Shown: piece by piece, positions 15,094 to 23,573 of the stretch | How positions within the stretch are numbered: position 1 is the stretch's first letter | How the letters are laid out: each line of letters starts with the position of its first letter | Origin: Verrucomicrobium sp. | GTDB taxonomy: Bacteria; Verrucomicrobiota; Verrucomicrobiia; Methylacidiphilales; UBA1321 | Reading direction: 5' to 3' | DNA length: 64,000 nt | Assembly (NCBI GenBank): GCA_017849585.1 | Contig: JAFIGT010000030.1 | Span: 124,001-188,000 of the forward strand | The notes under the pieces: model-generated | Told to the model about the DNA's origin: nothing | Databases searched by the model: none | Seen by the model: the letters and a program-made list of their open reading frames with translations, nothing else | Position numbers and translations under genes: made by a program

Positions 15094-16854
15094 TCAGGCG
15101 CCCACATCGGCTCTACGCACCCGCCCCAGCCAGAGCAAAAAGACCAAGCCAGACAACAGCGCCGACCAAATGGTCGGCTCGGGAACTGCGGTGACCGTAA
15201 TCACTGAGTTCAACCCAGTTCCGTAATCGATCGAGTAGTCCGATGGCAACCCATTGATCGTCGCAAAGGTGCCGCTGAGCGCACCCGTGTAGCTGGCTAT
15301 TGTAAAGGTGGTGGTCGTTGGCGTGGTATTCAACAGATTTAATGCCAAAGTCACGGCTCCATTCAAAGTCAGATCTCCAGTAATGGAAAGCAAATCGCAG
15401 GTGCCGCCGATCTCATCAAGATCGACAGCGAAAATACTGCCACTATTAAACGTCACATTACTATTAAGAGTCAGCGTTCCGGTTCCAGATTCACCGGGAG
15501 TCACCATACCATCCACCGTCAGGGGACCACTAATAATGCCCGAGCCCCCCAAGGCACCGGCCAGCCCCACACTCACCGCTCCTGTACCAGTCGCGCTCCC
15601 CGAGAGATTGCCGATGATCAAGGTGCCGTTGGAAACCGTCGTACCTCCCGCATAGGTACTACCGATCGAACTCAACAGCTTTACCTTACCTCCACCGTTG
15701 ATAGTGATCTTGCTATTGGTTGAACTACCGCTGATTGTGTTTGTAAAAACCGTTGTTCCCCCCGCATTGGCCGTAAGTTCCAAACCGTTGGCCACTCCCT
15801 GTAGATCTCCAACAATGATCGCCCCGGAGTAAGTTGCCGCACCACTGGTAATAGTGGACCCCACAACACGCACGTCTCCAGTATCTGTTGCGGTAGTGGC
15901 ATTCACCGTTATCTTACGGTCCATCACCACATCAGCCGTGCCAATCAGTAGCTTGGAAGTATCACCCGTGCCAGATGTCGTCGTCGCATTGCCAAAGACC
16001 ACTCCCAGGCTGGTTCCCAAGGCATTGCTGTTATTCAGTAATAGGGTGCCGCGATTCATCGTCACCGTGTTCGTGACGCCTGTATTATTTCCGTCCAGAC
16101 GAACCACCGCCGCATTCCCCACCACCGATGCCACGCCCGTATCGCCCACGGTGACGCCAATTCCACCTGTACTCGATTTTGTCATATCGCCTGTGACCGT
16201 AGTGCCCAGTCCATTGTACGTCACAAACATGAGTGTGGTGGAGGAGGCAGCTGAATTATTAATCCCACCAGCCAAGGTCAGCAGCCCATTCGTAGAACTT
16301 CCCAATTGAAACCAAACCGTGGAGCCACCCGCCGAGGTAAGATCAATCTGGCTACTGATCGTGGCTGACGTATTCACATTATTCAACGTGACCGCAGAAC
16401 CAAATCCACTCACGGACAAATGAATTACTTGTCCCGTTGAACCCACTGTATAACCATTTGTATTAAACTGCAGATCGTGCGCATAGACATCCGAAGTTAA
16501 TGCCACCGAGCCCCCTTGAGTTGTCGAAGACACCCCGAACGCCGCACGATCATTCGCCGTCGCCGTACCGGTATCCGGCCACGCCGTCAAAATTCCGGTT
16601 CCATTGCTAGCCGTATTCCAGAACATTGAACTGGTATCCCATGTACCACTACCCCCATACGCAGTCGCACCTGTGTTCGCCGCATTCCCATCCACATCCC
16701 AATAGTAGATGTTCGTTGGAGTATTTGTACCCGCCCCTGCTGCGGCAGCCTGCGGAGAGCTCATTATAAATGAGATTCCTGCCATGCAAACCAACAGTAA
16801 GCCGATTGAGGGCCGGAGCATTCGAGTATCCAAGACTGATATTTTTAGTTTCAT
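15094..16854 (-). CDS. PEP-CTERM surface protein with autotransporter-associated beta-strand repeats
   Basis: The 586-residue protein has a signal peptide (about 10-40, ending QAAAAGAG), a long Gly/Thr/Ser/Asn-rich beta-helix region, and at least one PATR-like unit (STYAGGTTVSNGTLIIG, then GSGIISGPLTVDGMVTPG). The C-terminus is VPEPTIWSALLSGLVFLLWLGRVRR in two parts: a Pro-Glu-Pro signal and a helix followed by arginines. Such tails are cut by exosortase, which must be encoded elsewhere. There is no beta-barrel, so despite the repeats this is not a classical autotransporter. Box 3 and a good promoter lie upstream, tying it to the glycan regulon. Confidence 0.88.
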   Translation of the reverse strand: MKLKISVLDTRMLRPSIGLLLVCMAGISFIMSSPQAAAAGAGTNTPTNIYYWDVDGNAANTGATAYGGSGTWDTSSMFWNTASNGTGILTAWPDTGTATANDRAAFGVSSTTQGGSVALTSDVYAHDLQFNTNGYTVGSTGQVIHLSVSGFGSAVTLNNVNTSATISSQIDLTSAGGSTVWFQLGSSTNGLLTLAGGINNSAASSTTLMFVTYNGLGTTVTGDMTKSSTGGIGVTVGDTGVASVVGNAAVVRLDGNNTGVTNTVTMNRGTLLLNNSNALGTSLGVVFGNATTTSGTGDTSKLLIGTADVVMDRKITVNATTATDTGDVRVVGSTITSGAATYSGAIIVGDLQGVANGLELTANAGGTTVFTNTISGSSTNSKITINGGGKVKLLSSIGSTYAGGTTVSNGTLIIGNLSGSATGTGAVSVGLAGALGGSGIISGPLTVDGMVTPGESGTGTLTLNSNVTFNSGSIFAVDLDEIGGTCDLLSITGDLTLNGAVTLALNLLNTTPTTTTFTIASYTGALSGTFATINGLPSDYSIDYGTGLNSVITVTAVPEPTIWSALLSGLVFLLWLGRVRRADVGA

Positions 16855-16930
16855 AGGGATGGTAGTTGATTGGTCCTGATCTATTCCCGATTATCAAATA
16901 CACGCGCGCCGCATCACAAACTGGAAATAA

Positions 16931-16944
16931 TGTTCACATTAACA
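16931..16944 (-). promoter_or_regulatory. regulon box 3 upstream of the PEP-CTERM gene
   Basis: The coding strand reads TGTTAATGTGAACA, then 11 nt, TTGTGA (16919-16914), 18 nt, and GATAAT (16895-16890). This is the best -35/-10 pair of the set and predicts a transcript start about 30 nt before the ATG at 16854. Confidence 0.72.
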
Positions 16945-17101
16945 CCATCGAGCGTCTGCCACTTACCTTCTCCCAACAATACCCATTCCAAACCACCACC
17001 ATTCAAACTACTTATTATAAACAAATTAAGAGGCCATCTATTACTTTATCTTAAAGAGTCGAGGTATTTTCTTGAGCACGCGCTCACGAATGAAGAGCGC
17101 A

Positions 17102-17115
17102 TGTTAAAGTGAACA
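17102..17115 (+). promoter_or_regulatory. regulon box 5, opposite orientation, upstream of the TIM-barrel gene
   Basis: TGTTAAAGTGAACA differs from the other copies by one base and faces the plus-strand gene at 17278. TTGCCC follows after 11 nt (17127-17132), with TATGAA 17 nt later (17150-17155). The inversion together with the inverted gene supports function. Confidence 0.6.
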
Positions 17116-17277
17116 GTCTCTTTCCATTGCCCCCTTTCCCTGGCTCTTTTATGAAAACACATCGCTAGGATCACCAGTACCAAGAGCTTCTTATCGGCTA
17201 GTAATCATAGGAGAAATGGAACGTAACGAGTCCTGTTATCTGGATAGCCAATTCTTTATACTAGAAGTCATCAGAAT

Positions 17278-18243
17278 ATGATCAACTGCTACTACTACGC
17301 GCCTCATAATCACACGTTGCTCTCGTCGCACATCCGGGAAGATTTCGCCAGAATGCGAGACCTCGGCACCGAGATCGTTTCATTCTGCGTCCAGGAAGAG
17401 CAAATGACCAACTGGCATCAAAAACGCCTGCATAATACGGTGGATCTCGCGCATGAAGCCGGACTCGCTGTGCATGCCGTGCCCAATCGCTGGGCTGGAT
17501 TGGTAGCGGGATGGCTGGACGGATTTGGCCGATTTACGCTGGACAACTACGACACGCTGATCCGCGATAAACAGGGAAAAATCCGCACCACACAGGAGGG
17601 AAACTACGAAATGACCTCCTGCACGCAAAATCCCAAAGTTCGGGAGCATATGAAGCAATCCATCATCACCCTGATGAATCATTACGCATTTGACGGCGTC
17701 ATTTGGGATGAACCCCATTCCGATGTCTGCTATTGCGAACACTGCCTAAAAGCAGCAGACGGAGAACCAACCCCCATTTGGCAGTATGCCCAAACGGCGC
17801 GCTTCTTCGATGAACTAAGCGCACAAATTCTCGTGATCAAGCCCCAAACCGCAATCAGCTGCTTCACGATGCCTGAAAGCGAAGGGCTATTCCATGCGCT
17901 CACCAAAACCGAACACATTGAATACCTCGGCAGCGATGGACATGTCCGCAGTCAAGACCACGTCATGCATCGCATGAAAACATCGATTTTTGAAGCCTAC
18001 GAAAAATTCGCCCCACAAGTACACGCGGCCAAGAAAAAGACTTTTTTCCTACTCGAAGCACAACGGCATCGGGATGAAGACCTCGAAGACTATTGCATTA
18101 ATATTGAAAAAGCCTTCCAGCTCCCGATTGATCATCTCATGTATTACTACTCCGCTCATGAAATGTCCTTGAAAAACGAAAGCGCATTTAATGACGCCAC
18201 ATGGAGAGCGCTGCTAAACCGCAGCAAGCGGCCTAAGCGCTAG
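17278..18243 (+). CDS. TIM-barrel glycosidase-like protein of unknown specificity
   Basis: The 321-residue protein has no signal peptide and is probably cytosolic. A TIM-barrel pattern is visible, with FDGVIWDEPHSDVCYCEHC (about 140-158) resembling the end-of-strand acidic site plus Cys pair of bacterial hypothetical glycosyl-hydrolase families (beta-galactosidase-like clan). MTSCTQNP and YYYSAHE are other conserved-looking stretches. Catalytic residues cannot be named with certainty; Asp-Glu in WDEP is the best candidate. Box 5 lies 163 nt upstream, so it should be expressed with the sulfatase and hydrolase. A role in cleaving imported oligosaccharide is an inference. Confidence 0.6.
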   Translation: MINCYYYAPHNHTLLSSHIREDFARMRDLGTEIVSFCVQEEQMTNWHQKRLHNTVDLAHEAGLAVHAVPNRWAGLVAGWLDGFGRFTLDNYDTLIRDKQGKIRTTQEGNYEMTSCTQNPKVREHMKQSIITLMNHYAFDGVIWDEPHSDVCYCEHCLKAADGEPTPIWQYAQTARFFDELSAQILVIKPQTAISCFTMPESEGLFHALTKTEHIEYLGSDGHVRSQDHVMHRMKTSIFEAYEKFAPQVHAAKKKTFFLLEAQRHRDEDLEDYCINIEKAFQLPIDHLMYYYSAHEMSLKNESAFNDATWRALLNRSKRPKR

Positions 18244-18310
18244 GCTCCAGGATGAATGATCCAGTCACTAGACGCGGACACACCACTCCACAGTTGCTTT
18301 TGACTATAGG

Positions 18311-18327
18311 ACCTCAGGGGCTGAGGT
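18311..18327. repeat. hairpin around the MFS stop codon
   Basis: ACCTCAG and CTGAGGT form a perfect 7-bp stem with a GGG loop that contains the MFS stop codon. It lies between convergent genes, but neither side has a T-run, so a role as terminator is uncertain. Confidence 0.4.
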
Positions 18328-19729
18328 GCCTAGGTAACGGCGCCTCATAGTGATCCGGGCCGCCGTGGTTCTTCCATGCGCGATAGAGTGCCAACATGGG
18401 AATGGTCGCCAGCATGTAAAAAAAGGCGCTCCAGAGGAAGACCATTCGATAATTACTGTGATTTAAATCCATAAAGACGCCAATCAGATAATTTCCCACA
18501 AATAGACCGCCACACCCGAAGACATTCACCCCGGCAGAAAACTGACCGAAATATTTTTGCGGAAAAAGCTGCATGGTAACCGTCATTGATCCGAGCCCCC
18601 ATCCAACAAATGGGATGGAAATCAAAAGGGAATAAATCATCCAAGTCAGTTTATCGTGGACGAGAAAATAGGCGCAAAGCGCTCCGAACAACAAAAGGCC
18701 AATACTGCAGAACACGACGCGCATCGGAGTAAACCGCTCGCAAAGCCAACCAACCGGTGCGAAGAGAAAAGCGCTCGCGATTTGAGCGTAGGCCCAAAGA
18801 TGCCCCATGTCCGCCATCGATAAACCCAGGGTCTTACTCGCATAGAGAGTCGAAAAGGAAGTCGCGCTCATCCCGGCCATCAGGACAAGCAGATAGACGA
18901 TAAAATAATTGCGGTAAAGTGGTACCGATAGACAATCTCGGAAATAAGTGCCAAATCGGCTAAGAAAATTGTCCCGCGCATTTCCTGTCTCTGGATCAGG
19001 ATACTGCCCCTCCCTCACCTTCCAACACATTGTCATGAAGACCACCATATAGAACCCACCCATCAGCAGGAATGTAGTCCGGCGATAGCTCATTATAACC
19101 GGAAACACATAAAACAAAAAAATCACCGAAGCCACCGTTCCCACGACTCGAAACCAGGAAAGAAATCGAGCCATAAAAACCTGCGGTACGACGTCCCGCA
19201 ACAGCCAGTTATACGCCCCCACCAGCACCATGTTGAAAAAGTGAAAGGAAACGGCAAAAACACAAATCAGCGACAGCAGAAGCGTCGACTGAGTAAGCCA
19301 TGGAGCGATTTCTGCCGTGACATAGCGATGACACCAAGCAGCAATCTCTGGAGAAAAACCCACAGCCATCAGAGACAGCGTTGTTAATGGAGTAACCACA
19401 AGCAAAAATGGGATGCGCCGCCCCAGTTTGCTCCGAAAGCGATCGCTCCATTGGCTAATATTCGGCAGAAAAAGCACATTGACCAACCCGGCGAGACCAC
19501 CAGTCACGATGCCGATTAGCGTATTGGACGCATGCAAACTTTCGAGATAGATCGGCATGAATCTTCCGTAAATAGCCTCAAAAAAAGTGAAAGCAAAATC
19601 ACCCCACAAAAGCCATCCAAAGAGGATATACAACGACCGTTGGTCGTACCTCAACGTGCCTATCGTATAGAATTTTGAAACGGAGGACTCGGATGGAATA
19701 GAAATGGTTGCAACTTGATTGGCATTCAT
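18314..19729 (-). CDS. MFS transporter, probably sugar or glycoside uptake
   Basis: The 471-residue protein has about 12 hydrophobic segments. The cytoplasmic loop QWSDRFRSKLGRRIPFLL after the second or third helix matches the sugar-transporter-like branch of the major facilitator superfamily (GPH/SLC45-like signature). The ATG at 19729 is chosen over a TTG at 19747. Box 4 sits 169 nt upstream with TTGTGC and GTATCT, predicting a leader of about 120 nt. Because it shares the box with secreted hydrolase, sulfatase and a TIM-barrel protein, import of released oligosaccharide is the natural inference. The substrate cannot be read from the sequence. Confidence 0.82.
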   Translation of the reverse strand: MNANQVATISIPSESSVSKFYTIGTLRYDQRSLYILFGWLLWGDFAFTFFEAIYGRFMPIYLESLHASNTLIGIVTGGLAGLVNVLFLPNISQWSDRFRSKLGRRIPFLLVVTPLTTLSLMAVGFSPEIAAWCHRYVTAEIAPWLTQSTLLLSLICVFAVSFHFFNMVLVGAYNWLLRDVVPQVFMARFLSWFRVVGTVASVIFLFYVFPVIMSYRRTTFLLMGGFYMVVFMTMCWKVREGQYPDPETGNARDNFLSRFGTYFRDCLSVPLYRNYFIVYLLVLMAGMSATSFSTLYASKTLGLSMADMGHLWAYAQIASAFLFAPVGWLCERFTPMRVVFCSIGLLLFGALCAYFLVHDKLTWMIYSLLISIPFVGWGLGSMTVTMQLFPQKYFGQFSAGVNVFGCGGLFVGNYLIGVFMDLNHSNYRMVFLWSAFFYMLATIPMLALYRAWKNHGGPDHYEAPLPRHLSP

Positions 19730-20060
19730 AATGCATCGAATCCTCAAATGCGAATACTCCTCGCTCGCCGGGGCCCGCCATTAACTTGATACGCTACCCA
19801 ACGTCAATTTCAGCAGGTCTCTATCTTGGAGCGATTTTTCAAGCATTCGTAGACACAGATACTGACCCCTTGGCGAAATGGCACAATTCTCAGATTGTGT
19901 TCACATTAACAATTCATCCCAATCTCCTTATCGACTCAGCATTATCAAATGCAATGAGACCAAAGCATGAGCCTGATTTTACGAGAGGCGAATTGTCCAT
20001 CTGGCGGATTACCGCCGTGGTATTGGTCGTGCTTTCTCTATTAGCCTTTTGGCCTGGTTG
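19730..20060. other. 331-nt region between the MFS and AraC genes
   Basis: It contains box 4 and the MFS promoter (19857-19911). The right part includes a possible 39-codon membrane ORF starting at 19954. No RNA gene or terminator is seen. Confidence 0.5.
19898..19911 (-). promoter_or_regulatory. regulon box 4 upstream of the MFS transporter
   Basis: The coding strand reads TGTTAATGTGAACA, then 11 nt, TTGTGC (19886-19881), 18 nt, and GTATCT (19862-19857). The same phase as in the other four copies makes a chance match unlikely. Confidence 0.7.
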
Positions 20061-20073
20061 TCACGTACGCTGA
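19954..20073 (+). CDS. possible 39-residue single-pass membrane protein
   Basis: The ORF begins MRPKHEPDFTRGELSIWRI and continues with a hydrophobic helix of about 17 residues ending in WPGCHVR. A charged head followed by one helix is what a small membrane protein would look like, but there is no Shine-Dalgarno sequence, and its end overlaps the 3' end of the AraC gene by 13 nt. Chance is a serious alternative. Confidence 0.2.
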   Translation: MRPKHEPDFTRGELSIWRITAVVLVVLSLLAFWPGCHVR

Positions 20074-20921
20074 CCGACCGCCAATTGCTGCTGTAGTCGG
20101 AACTGTCGCGGTGTATGGCCATAGCGTTTTTTGAATAAGAGATAAAAATGGCCCAGATTATTATATCCCACCTCAAGACCAATATCGACAATCTTGCGAT
20201 CCGTGAGCCGCAGTTGACGCGCCGCATGGCGCAAACGCGCCTCGGTGACGATTTCCCCAGCAGGTAAAGCCCGATGCTTTTTGAGTAATCTATTAAGATG
20301 TTGCAGCGAACATCCAGCGAGTTTGGCCAGCCGATGGACTCCTCCTGAGAAATGCTGCGGTTCGCGAATCTGTCGCAGGGCTAGCGTCAGCCTCTCCGGC
20401 ATTTGGGCATCCTCCTTTCCAAAGATTTTGTTAGGCTGAAGTGAGTGGAAGAGATCGAGCAGAAACCAGTCAAAGTGCAGTGGAGCATTGGGACAAGTAG
20501 AAAGATGATCAGTCCACTTTTGCAAACGCTGCATTTGCGCAGAATCCAAAATCTGACTGTACGGCAGGTCTTCACGACTCCAGAAAAAAAGCGGCTGGTC
20601 GGAAAAATAACGCCGGTGCCAACCCGCCACGGATGTGCGTGGAAAAGACAGATTCACAACCGTCAGTGTTTCTCCGGCTTCGGTCGTATAGCCATGCACA
20701 TCCCGCACGCGCACCATCACTAACATGCCCGCCTCCAGCCGCTGCTTTTGTCCATTCACCTGATGCCAGCCTGAGCCACTCTCGACCCAGAATAAGTCCA
20801 TGAAATCCTTGTGACCGTGCAGATAAAAGCCGGTGCGTGGTTTAAACTTATGTCGCACCAAATTAAAGTGAGAGTCTATCGGCGAAGTCTCTCGAAAGGT
20901 CAAATAGGGTATTTCACCCAT
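20061..20921 (-). CDS. AraC-family transcriptional regulator
   Basis: From the ATG at 20921 the protein has 286 residues: an N-terminal cupin-like sensing domain (about 1-140, with FYLHGHKDFMDLFWV) and a C-terminal AraC DNA-binding domain with two helix-turn-helix units (VHRLAKLAGCSLQHLNRLLKK and IVDIGLEVGYNNLGHFYLLFKKRYGHTPRQFR, here split for reading: first part IVDIGLEVGYNN, second GHFYLLFKKRYG). It is divergent from the beta-mannosidase with 102 nt between the starts, so it most likely controls that gene. No regulon box lies in that gap. The open frame to 21164 overlaps mannosidase and is not used. Confidence 0.9.
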   Translation of the reverse strand: MGEIPYLTFRETSPIDSHFNLVRHKFKPRTGFYLHGHKDFMDLFWVESGSGWHQVNGQKQRLEAGMLVMVRVRDVHGYTTEAGETLTVVNLSFPRTSVAGWHRRYFSDQPLFFWSREDLPYSQILDSAQMQRLQKWTDHLSTCPNAPLHFDWFLLDLFHSLQPNKIFGKEDAQMPERLTLALRQIREPQHFSGGVHRLAKLAGCSLQHLNRLLKKHRALPAGEIVTEARLRHAARQLRLTDRKIVDIGLEVGYNNLGHFYLLFKKRYGHTPRQFRLQQQLAVGQRT

Positions 20922-21023
20922 AAAAGTAATGTTCTTATACCGTAATAAGTGATTCGGAATCCAGAAGATATTTATTTGAGAATTGATTATAAAAGTGCTC
21001 AGAACATCAGAAATTACTCTTTT

Positions 21024-23573
21024 ATGCTTAACAAACTTGATCTCAATGGAACGTGGAATCTTCGCTGGACTGATACGGAGCGCGGAGGAAGGCGCTGGTA
21101 CGCTCTCCATGAAGAGATTGATCCATTGCGCTACATTCCAGCACAAGTTCCCGGCGAGGTTCACCTTGATGCGCTAAAGGCCGGCTTGATTGCAGATCCC
21201 TATCTTGGCGCAAACTGCCTCGCCGCCCGCTGGACCGAGCAATGTTTCTGGAGTTATCGCCGGGAATTCGATGCCTCGACAGAAATTGTGGAAAGTCCCC
21301 ACATATGGTTGAACTTTGAAGGCCTCGATTATTTCGCGGAAATCTTCCTAAATGGCGTTCTGGTCGGACGCCATGAAAACACCTTTTATCCGTGCCGCGT
21401 AGAAATCACGGGCAAACTTCGTTCTGGGAAGAATCTCCTGGTCGTCCATCTGGATGGAGGCCTCTTCGGCACAGCAGATAAACCTTCCTACGGCTATACT
21501 CCAGAGTCGGTCAATGATCGCGAGAAAATCACAAAACGCCATTGGCTGCGCAAACCGCAGAGTCAATTCAACTGGGACTGGTCGACCCGCCTGATCAACG
21601 TAGGTATCTTCAAACCGGTCACGCTGGAATGGAGCCGGGACGCAGCACGCCTCGATCAGCTCGTACCGTTGGCCACACTGAGCCCTGATTTGCAGGAAGG
21701 ACTATTGAAAGTGCGCTGGTTTGCTGAAGGACTGCGTCCGGGCGAAACTCCGGCCACGCTCATTGTGGAGATCCCCGAAGCGGGGGTCAGTACACGCGCC
21801 TCTGTTACCATCAAGCCGGGACTCCATCCGCTCGAAGCGCAGGTGACCGTCCCCCACCCGAAACTCTGGTGGCCGGTGGGTCATGGAGCCCCGGACCGTT
21901 ACAAGGTGAAAGTGGCGCTCGAAATCGACGGTACGGTGATCGGAGCGCGAAGCGTGCATGTCGGATTCCGCCGCGTGGTGATCAATCAGGACACACATCC
22001 ACAGAGCGGACGCTATTTCATCGTGGAGATCAACAATCGCAAGATTTTCGCGAAGGGGGGCAACTTTGTTCCGGCCGATATGATTTTCACCCGAATCGAT
22101 CGAGCACGTTATGAGACGTTAATTGATCGTGCGCTGGAGGCCAATTACAACCTGCTGCGCATCTGGGGAGGAGGCTTGTACGAGTCGGACGATTTCTACG
22201 ATCTCTGCGACGAACGAGGCCTCCTCGTCTGGCAGGAATTCATTTTCGCCTGCTCCAAATATCCAATACAAGATGCTGCCTTTTTCGATAATGTGAAGAA
22301 GGAGGCCGTTTACAATATCCGCCGACTCGCTTCGCACCCAAGCCTGATCATTTGGTGTGGCAACAATGAAATGGAGTGGGGTGCTTGGCACTGGGGTTAC
22401 GATCAGGGTGTGATTCACCCCGATCATGCTCTGTTTCACATTACTTTGCCACGCATGCTCTCCGAAGAAGACGGCACACGCTACTATCAACCAAGCTCCC
22501 CATTTTCGCCGGACGGCAAAGATCCCGTCGCGGACGACGCAGGAGATCAGCATCCATGGAGCATTGGATTCAGTGATACCGATTTCCGTAATTATCGGAA
22601 GATGATCTGTCGGTTTCCGAACGAGGGTGGCATTTTGGGTTCGACCGCCCTGCCCACGATGCAAGCATGCCTGATAGACGGACAACGTTTCCCGGGCTCG
22701 TTCTCGTGGCAGTTACACGACAATTCTATAGATTGCTGGCAGGAACCCAGCCCTCCCGACCAGATGATCCGTTTCTGGCTCGCAGTGGAACCGCGGCAAC
22801 TATCCATCGAAGCCTTCACCTACTGGGCTGGTTTAATTCAGGGCGAAGGATTGCGCGAGTACTGCGAGAATTTCCGCCGCCGGATGTTTGACAGCGCGGC
22901 GGCGATCTTCTGGATGTTCAACGATTGCTGGCCCGCCACGCGCTCGTGGACCATCGTCGATTATTACCTGCGCCGCACGCCGAGTTTCCACCCCGTGCGC
23001 CGAGCCATGGCACCGGTCCACGTGGTCGTGGTGGAAGACGGCGATAACGTGATTTTCTGCGGCGTGAACGACACGCAGGAAACGATTCGTGGCGAACTGC
23101 GCCATGGTATTTTCACACTGGCTGGCACCTATGTGAAGGACGCGACCGTGACGGTGGAATTGCAGCCGAATGCGTCAACGCGGCTGGCGACAATTCCTGC
23201 CTCCGCATGGACCGACCGCATGCAGACCATGCCGTTCGCGATGTTGAGCCAGAACGGAGAATTGATCGCCCGCAGCCGGACCTTTGGCCCACTCTTTCAC
23301 GAGATCGCATGGCCCGAGACGCGCGTGCAGGTGGAAGTGCGCGATGGACAAGCCATTTTCACGAGCGACGCCTTCGCGTGGAATGTCTGTATCGATCTCG
23401 ACGGCGAAAAGAAACTCGCGGACAACTTCTTCGATCTCTACCCCGGCATCCCCTACTCCATGCCATGGACGGAACCGGAGCCGCCGCGCGTTCTGTTCGT
23501 GGGAAACCAGTTGCCAGAGCTGATGCGACAAAACCCGGGCAAACCGTTACCCCCAGCGAAGCCTCAAACGTAA
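21024..23573 (+). CDS. GH2 beta-mannosidase
   Basis: The 849-residue enzyme removes terminal beta-mannose residues. It opens with LDLNGTWNLRW, the sugar-binding domain start of GH2, followed by an immunoglobulin-like domain and the TIM barrel. LRIWGGGLYESDDFYDLCDERG is split here by the catalytic region IIWCGNNEMEWG, whose Asn-Glu (about 448-449) is the acid/base. FPNEGG near 534 has the probable nucleophile Glu, in a less usual setting than the common SEFG. ATG 21024 is chosen; GTG 20949 is in frame but falls in the divergent promoter. No signal peptide is seen, so it acts on imported sugars. Confidence 0.9.
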   Translation: MLNKLDLNGTWNLRWTDTERGGRRWYALHEEIDPLRYIPAQVPGEVHLDALKAGLIADPYLGANCLAARWTEQCFWSYRREFDASTEIVESPHIWLNFEGLDYFAEIFLNGVLVGRHENTFYPCRVEITGKLRSGKNLLVVHLDGGLFGTADKPSYGYTPESVNDREKITKRHWLRKPQSQFNWDWSTRLINVGIFKPVTLEWSRDAARLDQLVPLATLSPDLQEGLLKVRWFAEGLRPGETPATLIVEIPEAGVSTRASVTIKPGLHPLEAQVTVPHPKLWWPVGHGAPDRYKVKVALEIDGTVIGARSVHVGFRRVVINQDTHPQSGRYFIVEINNRKIFAKGGNFVPADMIFTRIDRARYETLIDRALEANYNLLRIWGGGLYESDDFYDLCDERGLLVWQEFIFACSKYPIQDAAFFDNVKKEAVYNIRRLASHPSLIIWCGNNEMEWGAWHWGYDQGVIHPDHALFHITLPRMLSEEDGTRYYQPSSPFSPDGKDPVADDAGDQHPWSIGFSDTDFRNYRKMICRFPNEGGILGSTALPTMQACLIDGQRFPGSFSWQLHDNSIDCWQEPSPPDQMIRFWLAVEPRQLSIEAFTYWAGLIQGEGLREYCENFRRRMFDSAAAIFWMFNDCWPATRSWTIVDYYLRRTPSFHPVRRAMAPVHVVVVEDGDNVIFCGVNDTQETIRGELRHGIFTLAGTYVKDATVTVELQPNASTRLATIPASAWTDRMQTMPFAMLSQNGELIARSRTFGPLFHEIAWPETRVQVEVRDGQAIFTSDAFAWNVCIDLDGEKKLADNFFDLYPGIPYSMPWTEPEPPRVLFVGNQLPELMRQNPGKPLPPAKPQT

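Larger units (their letters stand above)
16855..17277. other. 423-nt divergent regulatory region
   Basis: This stretch separates the PEP-CTERM gene from the TIM-barrel gene. It holds two regulon boxes facing opposite ways (16931-16944 and 17102-17115) with their promoters, and an A/T-rich core near 16990-17055. No further gene or RNA is recognised. Confidence 0.6.

Noticed and set aside
15094-16854. Classical autotransporter
   Set aside because: PATR-like repeats are present, but there is no C-terminal beta-barrel; the tail is a PEP-CTERM sorting signal.
20949-21164. Longer starts for the AraC and mannosidase genes that would overlap each other
   Set aside because: The extra residues resemble neither family; LNGTW at the mannosidase start and the cupin domain of AraC support the short forms and leave a normal divergent promoter.
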